DNA of 64,000 nucleotides. Source: Cricetulus griseus. Lineage: Eukaryota > Chordata > Mammalia > Rodentia > Cricetidae. Positions 11,331 to 21,545 of this stretch are shown piece by piece. The stretch spans positions 81,874,479-81,938,478 of the forward strand of contig NC_048599.1 in assembly GCF_003668045.3 (NCBI RefSeq). The letters run 5' to 3'. How positions within the stretch are numbered: position 1 is the first letter of the stretch; each line of letters opens with the position of its first letter. Below the pieces are notes generated by a model. The model saw only the letters and a list, made by a program, of their open reading frames with translations, was not told where the DNA came from and did not search any database. The position numbers and the translations under genes were made by a program.

Positions 11331-12337
11331 TTTAACACTTGTTGCTTCAAGCTCAGTAGAACTTACAGACTTCTGGCCTGGTAACTATAGAAATATCATA
11401 GACTTAAGGACATCATGAGAAAAGTGTCCAAGAATACTGACAGAATATGCTCATTGGTCTACATTGGTCATATTAGCCACTCATCACCACAGGAAGGAAA
11501 CGTTTATTGCCATTTCTGAAAAAAAAAGTAAAGTAGAAAATGACTCTGGCTGGCAATAAAGCAAAATACATTGAGTCAAAGAGCTTGTGCCCCTGATATG
11601 ATAATGGCATGACTTATTGCTCAGTAACAAACCATTTTCTATTTGATTTTAAGGCCTGCATGGGCATTATAAGCCCAGTTAAAAGCTCATAGCTAGGGAG
11701 TCCATAGGTCCTATGGGGAAATCTACAAACTTTGTTTTATTAAATGCACATGTTATTTAAAAAATACTTCTGAATATCTGTGTTCATGCATGTAGATAGT
11801 ACTTCTCTCAACTCTGACCAGAGACACTTCTTTTTGCTGTTGGTGACTATCCATAGGCAACAGATCTGGACAAGGATCCATATGTTGAGTCAAAATTTTT
11901 ATAGTTACTCACCAAAGAGGAAATATTCATTTGTTTTCAATATGGAATAGTTAAATTTTATTCCAACATAATATAATGTTATGTTGTTAATTTCTCCCAT
12001 TGAATTTTTAGATGTCTGTGGTTAAATTGGAGTGGGTATATATTGAGAACAAAAGCAAGAATGGATCTGTGAGAGATGTGGAGTAAACGAGGTCTTGAAA
12101 GACGGGGTACTAGCACATATGTGATATGAAAAGAAAAGGAAAAAATTCTAAGGTTAGAATAGTTTAAATAGGGATGGAGCAGAGGGATAATAAAAGGTAG
12201 TGGTGCATGAGATGTGTGAGATGTGTGAAAAGACCATATATAAATCTACTACTTTATAAACTAACTGAAAAATGTAATTTTAAAAGGAAATTGGATGTGG
12301 GTTACAGGTATGATGAATGTAGATTGCAGAAAGCATA
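11331..12337. other. No gene or repeat recognised
   Basis: AT-rich DNA without coding frames or a repeat I can name. Confidence 0.45.
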
Positions 12338-12840
12338 GGTTGTTAATCAAACCTCCCAGTGCTAGTTACAGAATACTTCCCTATGGGTAACCAGAGAGTC
12401 CGCAGAGGCTAAACAACACAGACTATTCCCACTGATACAGCTTTCCTAGAAGAACTAGATGTTAAGATTTGCTTGTTAAAGAGATCACACACTTTGGATA
12501 AAGGATACAGATAAATCACTCTGAAACTGAGCTGAAAGCTTCCTCCCTGCTGGCTAGCATTCACAGTGCTGTAAGGAGCTATGCAGGGTGATACAGAGAA
12601 AAGCCGTTAATGTTTTACCCAACTATAGATACTTAATGCTGCATAACTCATCTGCCAGCAAAACATGTCCATTGGTGAAATAGTGATATGATTATTTGGA
12701 AGGTAACCAACCCTCTCCAATACCCATGAAACATCACAAAATAGGGGGTGGAAAAACTAAGAGTGGGGGGATAAACAGGGGTCCGGTATGACAGGGCCAT
12801 TGTGATCATGGACACGCAGAAGGTGTGGCTACCTGCACAA

Positions 12841-12886
<46 letters not shown>

Positions 12887-12981
12887 ACGCATGCAACACA
12901 CACACACCACACACACACACACAACACACACACAAGAGAGACACAGACCACACAGAGCAGGGGCAGAGAGGCAGCATGAGC

Positions 12982-13031
<50 letters not shown>

Positions 13032-13147
13032 TGAAAGCAAGAAAACTAAATGGAAAGGAGTCATCAGAGTGGGCGGGGATAAGGGACAGTAAAGGGGAGG
13101 GGATGTGGTCACAATATGTTACATGCAAGCATTAAGTTATCAAAAGA
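12338..13147 (+). mobile_element. Lx-type L1 3' UTR fragment
   Basis: Motifs 'agaagaactagatgttaag', 'gtgctgtaaggagctatgc' and 'catctgccagcaaaacatg' match an old rodent L1 3' UTR. It continues after an internal gap at 'gtggctacctgcacaagac' and ends with 'cacaatatgttacatgcaag', an Lx-like 3' end. Two dinucleotide microsatellites have grown inside it. Short Cys/Val-rich and His/Thr-rich frames come from those microsatellites. Confidence 0.7.
12842..13028 (+). repeat. Compound (CA)n and (GA)n microsatellites
   Basis: (CA)n at 12842-12885, an interrupted CA tract at 12898-12935, and (GA)n at 12983-13028, all inside the Lx 3' UTR. Confidence 0.97.
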
Positions 13148-13527
13148 CTGAGCTTGCTGACACAGAGCATGGCCAGAAAGTACAGAGGAGAATGGGGATG
13201 TTTGTTCAACATCTGTGTTGTCCACCACAGACATGTTGGGTATTGTGATCACCTTGTGAATTTGGGGTGGTTGATTTAACATGGCTGCAAAGCTGCTCAT
13301 AGTCAGCATTATCAATGGCAAGGACCCACCATAAAGAGGGAAATGAGAAAGCTGCAGCAAAAGCAGCAAAGAGCCTACACAACAGAAGGAAGTGAACTTA
13401 CTCGGTTTGTACAATGGCAAGCAAAATAGCACATCACATAATAGTAAGCGCTGTTGAATCCTAGCCTGTTTTCTTACTTTTACTCAAGAACAAATTTCTT
13501 AAGCATCTATGGATCTATGGCTCATAA

Positions 13528-13529
<2 letters not shown>

Positions 13530-13578
<49 letters not shown>

Positions 13579-13690
13579 CATTTGCAAGGTACAACGCTAC
13601 ATGTGCATGTTCACGGGGTAGGTGTACATGTGAGTGTGTGTGGTGAAAAATGCACATTTGTGTATACACACATGGTGGACAGGGGTCCAT
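13530..13690 (+). repeat. (TG)n microsatellite and TG-rich SINE tail
   Basis: A perfect (TG)n of about 22 units (13530-13574) runs into diverged TG/CA-rich sequence. It adjoins the 3' side of the antisense B4 and is probably its CA-rich tail. Confidence 0.93.
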
Positions 13691-13714
13691 GTCAAATGTC
13701 TTCTTCAATTGCTT

Positions 13715-13960
13715 TTCAAATTGTTTTTGGAAATAGGGTCTCTCGCTGAACCTTCAGAACTTCGATTGGCTAGACTGGCTAGCCAATGAGCTTCAGGGAT
13801 TTTCTTGGCTAGACTAATTAGCCATTGTGCTTCAGGTATTTTCCTGTCTCTGACCCCTCTGCCCCAAGAATTTATATTACAGGCATGTACCACACTCTGT
13901 TCTTAGGTGGGCGTTAAACTTGGGTCCTCAGGATTGTGCAAAAATTACTTTTCCCAACTT
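13715..13960 (-). mobile_element. B4 SINE
   Basis: On the plus strand it reads 'agggtctctcgctgaacc', 'gattggctagactggctag' and 'ttacaggcatgtaccac', then a weak ID-like end ('acttgggtcctcagga'). This is the reverse of a B4 (ID/tRNA head joined to a B1-like body). A local duplication of the 'ggctagact-agcca' segment is visible (13770-13787 and 13808-13823). Confidence 0.85.
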
Positions 13961-13969
13961 TGCAATCTT

Positions 13970-14060
13970 GGTAGTCCCTTTTTTCATGTGTAAAATGGAA
14001 TCTTATGACTTGTTAGATAATACATGTTAGATACTAGAACAATAGCTTTCAGAATACAGC
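13970..14060 (+). mobile_element. Possible MIR fragment
   Basis: 'catgtgtaaaatggaatc' followed by 'gatactagaacaatagc' resembles the MIR central and 3' region. Short and uncertain. Confidence 0.4.
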
Positions 14061-14984
14061 TACAAATGCTCTTTTCATTTCATTATAAATTGACCTAAGC
14101 CTGACAAACACTAGTACCACATAGAGTAAACTCCTTCATCAAATCTGCAGGGAACTCCAATAACCCTGATTTTGAAGATCCCATTTCCTTGAAAACAGAA
14201 CATTTAGACAACTTTGGGAAAAAAAAAACAAAAAGAATATCTGTAAGTCACAGTAAATCTTCAACTAAATTATTCATGCTATTTATTTATAAACAGCACA
14301 GCAAGTCAGCCATGAAGCTTAAATTGGGAAATCAATTTCCCTGGAAAATAGTTCAGGTTCTGTGGAGTTGTCTTTGAGGCGCTGATGGCTGCCATGATGA
14401 ATTGTTGTTATAGCCTCAGTCACATAAAGAGAGCATTACAGAAAGACTAACACGGGGACAGTTGTGAGTTACAAGGATGAGGATGCATGAAGAAATCGGC
14501 TTGCACCTCCTGGGAAGGGTTTCTGGACTTCTTTTATTCTCCTAGTTTCACTTTGCAAATGAAATGTGTGAGGCACATATAGGATGACTGAAGAAATGTG
14601 ATCAAAGATATAATTCAAATTAACTCAAGCTTCAAATCCTAACTCTTCTAATAGCTAAGCATTTTCAAAAATGTATCTATCATAAATATAATATCAAGGA
14701 ACTTATTGCTCAAAAGTTAGCTGAGAAGAATGAACCAAATTGTGATTTTGAAAAGAATGATTATGATTTTGACACATATAAGTGGTTATTTGTCCAATTT
14801 CTTCTCTTTCCTGATCACAGAATCTGAAATTGTTTTCTGGCTTCTTCTGAGTTTCTTGCAGTCATGACCTTCAAGGGTGGCCACTCACAAGCACCAGATC
14901 TGCTTCAGTTATGTCAATCCTGCTTTCTGTAATGAGGACAAGTTTTGAGAAGTCCACTAAAGTCCTCCAGAAAAGTAGACCTTA
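14061..14984. other. No gene or repeat recognised
   Basis: AT-rich DNA. A 62-codon frame at 14189-14377 has no recognisable motif. Confidence 0.45.
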
Positions 14985-15290
14985 TTTGTGAAAGGGGGGA
15001 AAAGTCCTTCTTTTTCCTATAAGTATGCAATGTGTTTGGATCTGATGACTGGAACTGCAACAGTACCATGTTTCAAGAATAAAGAGAAAACTCTGCAAGG
15101 TCATCAAAAAGAGACAGATGAGAAGAGTCTAATTCCTGGGGATGTCCTTGAACTGCTGAATCAATGCTATAATTGGTCCTACTTCTGGACATCTGGTGTG
15201 TGATAAGTGTATTTCCTAATTGTTTATGCCAACTTCCTTTGAGCTTCCTGATTATTGCTGGACAATGCACTCTGATACAAAGGTCTTAAT
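14985..15290 (+). mobile_element. Possible old MaLR (MLT1-type) LTR remnant
   Basis: 'gtttggatctgatgactgg', 'gaactgctgaatcaatgc', 'ctacttctggacatctgg' and a following 'taattgtttatgccaactt' follow the order of the 3' half of an old mammalian MaLR-type LTR. Divergence is high and the ends are not defined. Confidence 0.45.
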
Positions 15291-15770
15291 GAATTGAACC
15301 AATGTATGGGAAGCATAACTCTGGCCTATCTGGGGTCTGTTCTCCATTTTTACCCTCCTAATATCACATTTTGTTTAAGATGATCCCATTATGGATATAC
15401 AATCTTTATAGACAATAGAAAAACTTAAGGAAAATAAGACTGTCCTTGCACTTTGTCCTTGGCTGTTTCCCCTGTTTTCTTCCCAACATGTGGACTAAAT
15501 GACCAGGGACAGCATATTCAACATGCTCATGCTGGCAGAGAAGTACACTGGAAGAAACCTGAGTTCTTCATGCTTTTGACCAGCTATAGTCTTTCCAAAC
15601 ACCTCCCTCCAGTTTTCTTCTGTAAATGAGGAAGAGAAGATTCCATTTAGATTCACCCTTATGACTGAGTTTCACTGATACAGCAAATCAGCCCCAATAA
15701 AAGTATTAAGCCAGTTATTTAGCATTAAATAACCCCAAAATAAAGATTACTTGGAGAATAATGTGAGAAT
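15291..15770. other. No gene or repeat recognised
   Basis: No coding frame or named repeat seen. Confidence 0.4.
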
Positions 15771-15995
15771 AAAAAACCGTGGGCTCTAGGAATAGACTTC
15801 TTTGATTTGAAAGCTCGATCTGCCTTCTGTGAGCAGTAGGAGTTTAGATAAGCTACTTAATTTCTCAAAGTCTCAATTTCCCAAATGGAAAAATTAAGAT
15901 AATAATAAAACTAAATCCCCTCCAAAGAGTTATTAAGAGAATTTAATGAGCCAAACCACATGGGAAAAAATTGAGCCTGGAACTCAACACATTAT
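15771..15995 (+). mobile_element. MIR SINE
   Basis: A good match in order and spacing to a MIR: 'agtttagataagctactt', 'ctcaaagtctcaatttcc', then 'aaattaagataataataaaac' and 'agagttattaagagaattt'. This is the tRNA-derived, L2-mobilised mammalian SINE. Nearly the whole central core is present. Confidence 0.85.
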
Positions 15996-16434
15996 TTCAT
16001 CCAAGAAAAAGTAAATACATCATGCCAGTTCTGGGTACTAAGACCGAAAAAATAGATAAAAATCCCTACCTCCCAGAACAAGCATTCTATAGAGAAGAAA
16101 TAGATAATAAACAACAGGAGGAATGATAATGCAGTTTTTATTACATGGAGATTAAAGCTATTGAAAACGAATATTATGGTGGAGAAATAGATTGGTGAAG
16201 TAGTCGAGTGTTGTAATTTAGGCAGGACGAGTTTATAAAGTGACATCTTTATGAAGACCTAACAGACATAAGGGAGTGAGACACAATAGGCCTGGGATAA
16301 GGCAATTTTAGGCAAACAGTGAGAAGACTAAATCGAGAATGGTCCTCAAGCAGAAATAGCCATAGGTATCACAAGACCTAATGCCAACTTATGCTAAGGA
16401 GTCACAGTAATCAGTCAACGTGATAATGGATCCC
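15996..16434. other. No gene or repeat recognised
   Basis: AT-rich, no coding signal. An 84-codon minus-strand frame (15992-16246) is hydrophobic, low in complexity, and unrecognised. Confidence 0.4.
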
Positions 16435-16935
16435 CACATGTGGAACAATGAAACCATATCCAATTCTTTCTGTCTACATGAAAATCAGGTCAAAATAAAT
16501 CAAAGACCCAATGTAAAAGCAAGAAAATATGAGTAAAACATGTCACAGTGTAAGCATAGGGAGTGACTTTTGGAAACTTACTCCAAAACCGACCAATAGA
16601 ATTACATGAAATTTTAAAACTTCTAATATCAAAGGAAATAAACACAAAAGTAAAGAGGTAGTTTGTAGAATTGGAGAAAACCTTACATAGATGAGTATCT
16701 TATGGAAGATAAATACTGAGACAAATTTAGTAAAGAACTAAAAGTTACATATGAAAAAAATCAAACATTACAATAAAGAAATAATGAATGATCTGATTAG
16801 ACACTTTTGAAATGGAGAAATACATATGTCCAATAAATATAGAAAACAAGTCCAAAATATTTAAATACCAGCAAAATGGAAACTAAAACCATATTGAGAT
16901 TATTAAATCACTTCAGCAAAAATAACTGTTTCACT
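16435..16935 (+). mobile_element. Ancient L1 (L1M-type) ORF2 3' region
   Basis: Traces of the L1 ORF2 C-terminal region in order: 'caaaataaatcaaagaccc', 'tttgtagaattggagaaaac' and 'aaatggaaactaaaacc'. It is much more diverged than the L1 at 4.5-10 kb and has no usable frame, so it is a mammalian-age L1. Confidence 0.75.
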
Positions 16936-16944
16936 TCTTCAACT

Positions 16945-17560
16945 CAGTAAGAATTCCTTGGTTACATTTATTTCTGGGTATGTTTTGAAGCTATTGTGAA
17001 CAAAATATTTCCCTGATTTTTTTTCTCAGCAAGTTTGTTATTAGTGTTTATAAAAGTAAATGATTTTTCACCTTGATTTAAAATACAACTACTTTGCTGA
17101 AATTGTTTAACAGGCCTAGGAGTTGTCTGGTGAAATCTTTAGGCTCTCTTAAGTACAAGGTCAGGTCATTTACAAACAGAAAGTTTGGCTTTTTCCTCTC
17201 CAGTTTGATTCATTTTACTCATTTCCTTTATATAATTATTATAACAAAGACACTGAGCACTGTAGTGGTAAGTGTAGAAAATGGGTATACTCTTTTACAT
17301 GTTTTCGAGGAAAACTTCTATTTTTCCACATTTAATTTGTAAGGTGTTTTTTTTCTATCTAACTATTATTATGTTGAGATATGATCCTTATCCCTAGTTT
17401 CTCTGAGTGTTTTAACACAATGGAATTTAAACTTTGTTAAAGGCATTTTTACATTAATTGAAATGATTATATCTCTATTCTTAAGTCTATTTATATGCAA
17501 TATTATAATTTGTATATGTTGAATCAAACTTACATGACTATAGTAATGCTACTTTGAACA
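16945..17560 (-). mobile_element. Ancient L1 (L1M-type) reverse-transcriptase region, antisense
   Basis: Plus-strand motifs 'ttccttggttacatttattt', 'ctactttgctgaaattgt', 'ggtcatttacaaacagaaag' and 'attgaaatgattatatc' are the reverse complement of L1 ORF2 reverse-transcriptase sequence. It directly follows a sense L1M piece that comes from farther downstream in ORF2, so the two blocks face each other. Confidence 0.75.
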
Positions 17561-17619
17561 TAGCATAAAAGATTCTTAATATGAGTTTAATTTGGTTGCA
17601 ATAATATAATTAGCATGGC

Positions 17620-17720
17620 TTTAAATTTTGACAAATTCACATGTATGTACAATACACTCTGATCATATTCACTCTCCATTACCATCTCATGTATCGCTCA
17701 CATTCCAGCAGCCTTCTTAT
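17620..17720 (-). mobile_element. Possible L1 3' end, antisense
   Basis: 'ttttgacaaattcacatgta' and 'tctgatcatattcactctcc' resemble the reverse complement of a rodent L1 3' terminus. Short and uncertain. Confidence 0.4.
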
Positions 17721-18689
17721 ATCTAAGATAAAAATTCTAGATCATCCTGCCAATTTACATTACCATTGGCCATAGCTTCCATTTTTATTGCATCTACAGG
17801 GCTATGTGATGTCATTTGATATGTTGAAATATACTAAATATGCTCAGAACTTTTTAAATGACACAAACCATGCAATTTCTCTACTTGATTATAAATCTTG
17901 AGGCTCTAAAATGATGAAGAAAATCTTTAAACATCCTAGCAGTCACTTGGAAGGCACTTGTGCTATAATTATAGTTGAATGCTGTGTGTTTATTCTTGTA
18001 ATTCTGCTAATGTCTCTTATGCTTTATGTGTACCATAAACTCAGATTCAAATCATGCTATGTGTCATCATCCCTCTTGGGGAACAGCTTTGGAATATGAT
18101 CACTGAATTGTTCATGACAGAAACACCTATGGGGAATATGCTCAAATTACAATATATATTTTCATGAAACTTAAAGTTAATTAAAATATTTTACTGAACT
18201 CTTTAATTAATTAATTAATTAATTAATTATTTTTATTTTTATACCAATAGTATTGTCAATTACTTGGTCAGTAAGCTGTCTGTCCAAGAAACTTTCAGAG
18301 ATAGTATATGGCAACCTAAATATGTAATTCAGCACAATGGTCTCTTTGGCCATTATCCTTTTTTATACAACCCTTCAGAATGGGTTATGTTAGCGTGGCT
18401 GCTTATTGGAAATAACAGTTCCTACTACAGTGCTTATATCACAACTGGAGTAAGACACAAAGATGCCCTCTTCCTCAAAGAAAATGGTGAGACCTCTTAA
18501 TTGAACCCCATCTAGGGATCCATATTGCTCATGATCAAGGCATTAATGTTGGTTATCAGCTCTCTCCTCCATTAGCATTGCCAGATGCTCTTTCATGGTT
18601 GGGATTAGGGGAGGAATCACTTGTTTTCCCACAGACTGCAAGTGTTTGGAAGATCCCATTGACTATGAGTTTTAGGCCAAAACTTTCAT
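17721..18689. other. No element recognised; contains an unexplained 78-codon frame
   Basis: Apart from a (TTAA)n tract, nothing is recognised. An open frame at 18264-18500 (plus, 78 codons, Trp- and Tyr-rich) has ordinary amino-acid composition rather than low complexity, but I recognise no family, and no splice or promoter context supports it. Confidence 0.4.
18203..18229 (+). repeat. (TTAA)n microsatellite
   Basis: About 6-7 perfect TTAA units, self-complementary. Confidence 0.95.
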
Positions 18690-18886
18690 AACTAGGGATT
18701 GGAGTGATGTTTCAGCAGTTAAGAATCTTTGCTGCTGGGGTAGAGGACACAGGTTCAGACCCATCACCCATACAGCATCTTCAACTCTGGTTCTAGGAAA
18801 TCTGACACTCACTTCTTTCTTTCACAGACATTGTGTATGTGTGTAGCACACTTACATGCAGTTAAAACATAAAAAATAAATAAATC
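18690..18886 (+). mobile_element. B2/B3-type SINE
   Basis: A tRNA-like head ('agcagttaagaatctttgc', then 'gaggacacaggttcagacc' as B box) is followed by 'caactctggttctaggaaat', 'gacactcacttctttc' and an A-rich end 'aaaaataaataaat'. This is the order of a rodent B3/B2 SINE, moderately diverged. Confidence 0.85.
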
Positions 18887-18954
18887 CGTTTCAAAGTTTC
18901 TGGATTGGATCTATGTGTCTCTAACTGGTTGCTTTTTTAGGCCAATTAAGTACA

Positions 18955-19150
18955 GTGGTGATTCAATTCAAGCTGTCTGCTATGGGCTAATTGTGACATT
19001 CCAAAATTTGTGTAGATAAGCCAGCTCCTCAGTGAGACTCTATTTAGAAACAGGGCTTTTAGGAGATGTTTTGAGCTTAGATGAGACAAGAGACTGGAGT
19101 TGTAATCTAGTTGGATTTATGGCCTTAAAAAGGAGGGAGAGAGGAGAAGG
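18955..19150 (+). mobile_element. MaLR (MLT1-type) LTR 5' part
   Basis: 'gacattccaaaatttgtg', 'actctatttagaaacagggc' and 'ggatttatggccttaaaaag' match the order of the first half of an MLT1-type LTR. Non-coding; no internal retroviral genes adjoin it. Confidence 0.6.
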
Positions 19151-20589
19151 AAGATAAAGGCAAAAAAAAAAAAAGCAACAAGGGAGACTAAAAAGTTAGT
19201 TGGGACAAAAAGTAACCCCCAATCCTTCTCTAGTTTACCTCAACCCCTAAAACAAAATCCAGGTTACTTCTGCATTAAGCAGAGAGGTGACATTCATCAT
19301 TGACTGACACTATTTTAACTAAAGAGCTTTCTCTAGGATTGACTATTTCTGACACCAATTGGGTAAAAACCTAGGAAAAATCCTACCTTTAGCAGAAACA
19401 AGGGAACCTTACTTATGATCCAACATCAAGAGACCAAAAGAAACTTGAAAACACATTGCGATTAATGTGAATTTATCCAGGTTTGCCCCTTATTAAGAAA
19501 CTCTACGGAGACCATTAAGGCAAAACAAATTTAGATAACTAAGACCTTGACTCTGGATTAAATTATATACATAATCACCAGAATTAAAACCAAGGGAACA
19601 CCACACTGATAACATCACCAATTCCTAATCTCTTCCCCAAGGCTTCATGTTGAAATACTATAACCAGATAAAGTTACTCCCACACATACACCCCAATTAA
19701 TACCCCAAAATGGATATTAAATTTTTACATATGAAGCCTTGGGGCATACTCAAACCTTAGCCAAGCCATAACACTCTACAAGGTGTTTTTGTTATTGTTG
19801 CCCTGTTGTCTTCACTAAGATGTGCTTTTATTCTCCTTATCTCTAGAGATTTGGTAAGTAAGAGGCTGAGAGGGATGGGAGAGGTTAAGTAAAAAGCTCA
19901 AGCTCATAGTAAACACAAAAGCTGGTTAAGGAATCCAGAAATGTGGACAACATGGAAATACAACATAGCACTGTAAAATAAAGGCATTTGAAGGGAAAAA
20001 AATCAAAAGAAATTAGCAAGGTAAATTACAGTGAGTTTGTCATAGCCAAGCTAACTGGATAAGTAGAAGAACAGTGCTCTGGGTAAAATGACAGAGCTGA
20101 GCTCAGCGGCACCCAGGGTACCATGCAGCTACACATTCACTATTACCAGAAGCAGATACAAGGTGCTGCTATCCTTTCATTTAGCAAACTTCTCCATTTG
20201 ACATGGTGAGATCTTTATACATAGCCCTACATCTAACCCATATAATTATAACAAACTGGATAGTGGTAAAGGTAAATTCTATGAACACTTCCTCCTAGTC
20301 CAGGAAGAAACCACCATCAAGGAGACTACCCTAGATTGTCTCAGGACTGGCAAAATGGGACAGATAGACCAAGAGTTTTAAGTCCAGATGCTAGAGACAA
20401 GCTTTGCTATAGTCACCAGGCCCCATGCTATAGTACACCTGGCTAGAGGGTGTATGCACTGCTCTCACTTTCCGGCCTGCTAAAAATAAACTTTGACTAT
20501 GAGCTTGAACCACCTGCACCCTGTGTGAATTCTTCTCCTTCAAAAGCACAAGAACTGAGGTTGTTGCTACAGATGGGATCAGAGGGAAT
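19151..20589. other. Unrecognised, with an LTR-like 3' stretch
   Basis: No named repeat for most of its length. Near the right end (about 20390-20560) there is an AATAAA at 20484-20489, a Cys/Pro-rich downstream region and compositional change, which vaguely suggest the end of an unrecognised LTR. No retroviral coding sequence is visible. Confidence 0.35.
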
Positions 20590-20790
20590 TCAGAAGGAAG
20601 CATCTCCCTGTCCATCATCCCACCATATGAGAACTCAGGATGAAGGAGCCATCAGTGAACCAGCAGTCAGGCTTTTACCAGAAAACACAGTCACACTGAT
20701 CTTGGAATTCCCAGCCTTAAAAAATGTGGGGAAGAAATTTCTGTCTTTGGTATTTTGTAACAGTTGCCTGAATAGATTAAGGGGAAAAAA
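20590..20790 (+). mobile_element. MaLR (MST/MLT1-type) LTR 3' part
   Basis: 'ccaccatatgagaactcag', 'cactgatcttggaattccc', 'ttctgtctttggtattttgt' and 'cagttgcctgaatagatta' follow the 3' half of an MST-like MaLR LTR. A 120-codon frame (20450-20812) runs through it by chance. Confidence 0.72.
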
Positions 20791-21379
20791 TGGTAGGAAA
20801 AGAAGGCATTAGAGAGAGGAAGTTAGAGGAAAAGGTTGTGTATTTTCAGTCATTTTTCTGAAGCATAGTAGTGTTTTCAGAGAAAAGAGATTTCTCTGTT
20901 GCAGATTTGAATTCTCTTCATGTTAATAAATGGGCCACAGAAGCAGCTGGATGCCCCCTTATCACCACCTTGGGAGCTATTTATGCTCATCCTTTCCCTT
21001 GTAGCCCTGCTAGACAAGGATGAAAATCCCCAGCATCAGGTATTAAAAGAGACAGAGGAAGCACACAAACCAATTTACAGGGTTTCACTTGACCGCTCTT
21101 CTTCATTTGAGCCTTATTAGCTCTGATAATGTATCCTCACTATTAATCAGACCAGTAGAAAGCAAGGTAACATCCATGTGTGAATGCGGGTGGGCTGCCA
21201 GGCTTCGGTGGTGCTGACGGTGCCGGCTTCCCAGCTGGAAACTCAGAAACCATAACACAACATAGTAATCACCCTTTTAGGTCTCAGGAAGTAGTGAGTC
21301 AGGCATCAGATGTTCCCAAGAGAAAACATCAGAGAAGAACAGTGTCATAGAAACCCTCTGCGGCTTTCTAGCTAGTGGG
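20791..21379. other. No gene or repeat recognised
   Basis: Locally less AT-rich than its surroundings (about 21180-21250). No splice-supported frame is seen. Confidence 0.4.
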
Positions 21380-21545
21380 CAGCAAGAAATTCAATGACTC
21401 TACCTCTGCTTCTTCAACTTTAAAGCAGGAAATATTGCACACCCACATAGGAGTTGTGAAGATCTGTGAGGGGTATTCCTAACAGCCAGCATCCAATGCC
21501 ATACATAAAGTGCTTAATAACAAGAATAATGATACTATTTCCCCA
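21380..21545 (+). mobile_element. MIR SINE
   Basis: 'actctacctctgcttcttc', 'ggagttgtgaagatctgtg' and 'cataaagtgcttaataac' follow the MIR core and 3' order. Moderately diverged. Confidence 0.7.

Noticed and set aside
11110..11418. 102-codon poly-Arg frame and the overlapping poly-Phe frame on the minus strand
   Set aside because: Both are translations of the (GAA)n tract.
12648..13128. Cys/Val-rich and His/Thr-rich frames
   Set aside because: Produced by (CA)n and (GA)n repeats.
16435..17560. Twin-priming inversion of an ancient L1
   Set aside because: The block order and orientation do not fit: the sense block is from farther downstream in ORF2 than the antisense block, whichever strand is taken as the element's.
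18955..20790. A single MaLR LTR split by a 1.4 kb insertion
   Set aside because: The left part looks MLT1-like and the right part MST-like, so one interrupted LTR is not established; kept only as an open question.
20450..20812. 120-codon plus-strand frame as a possible host gene
   Set aside because: Its 3' half runs through a MaLR LTR and no known protein motif is visible.
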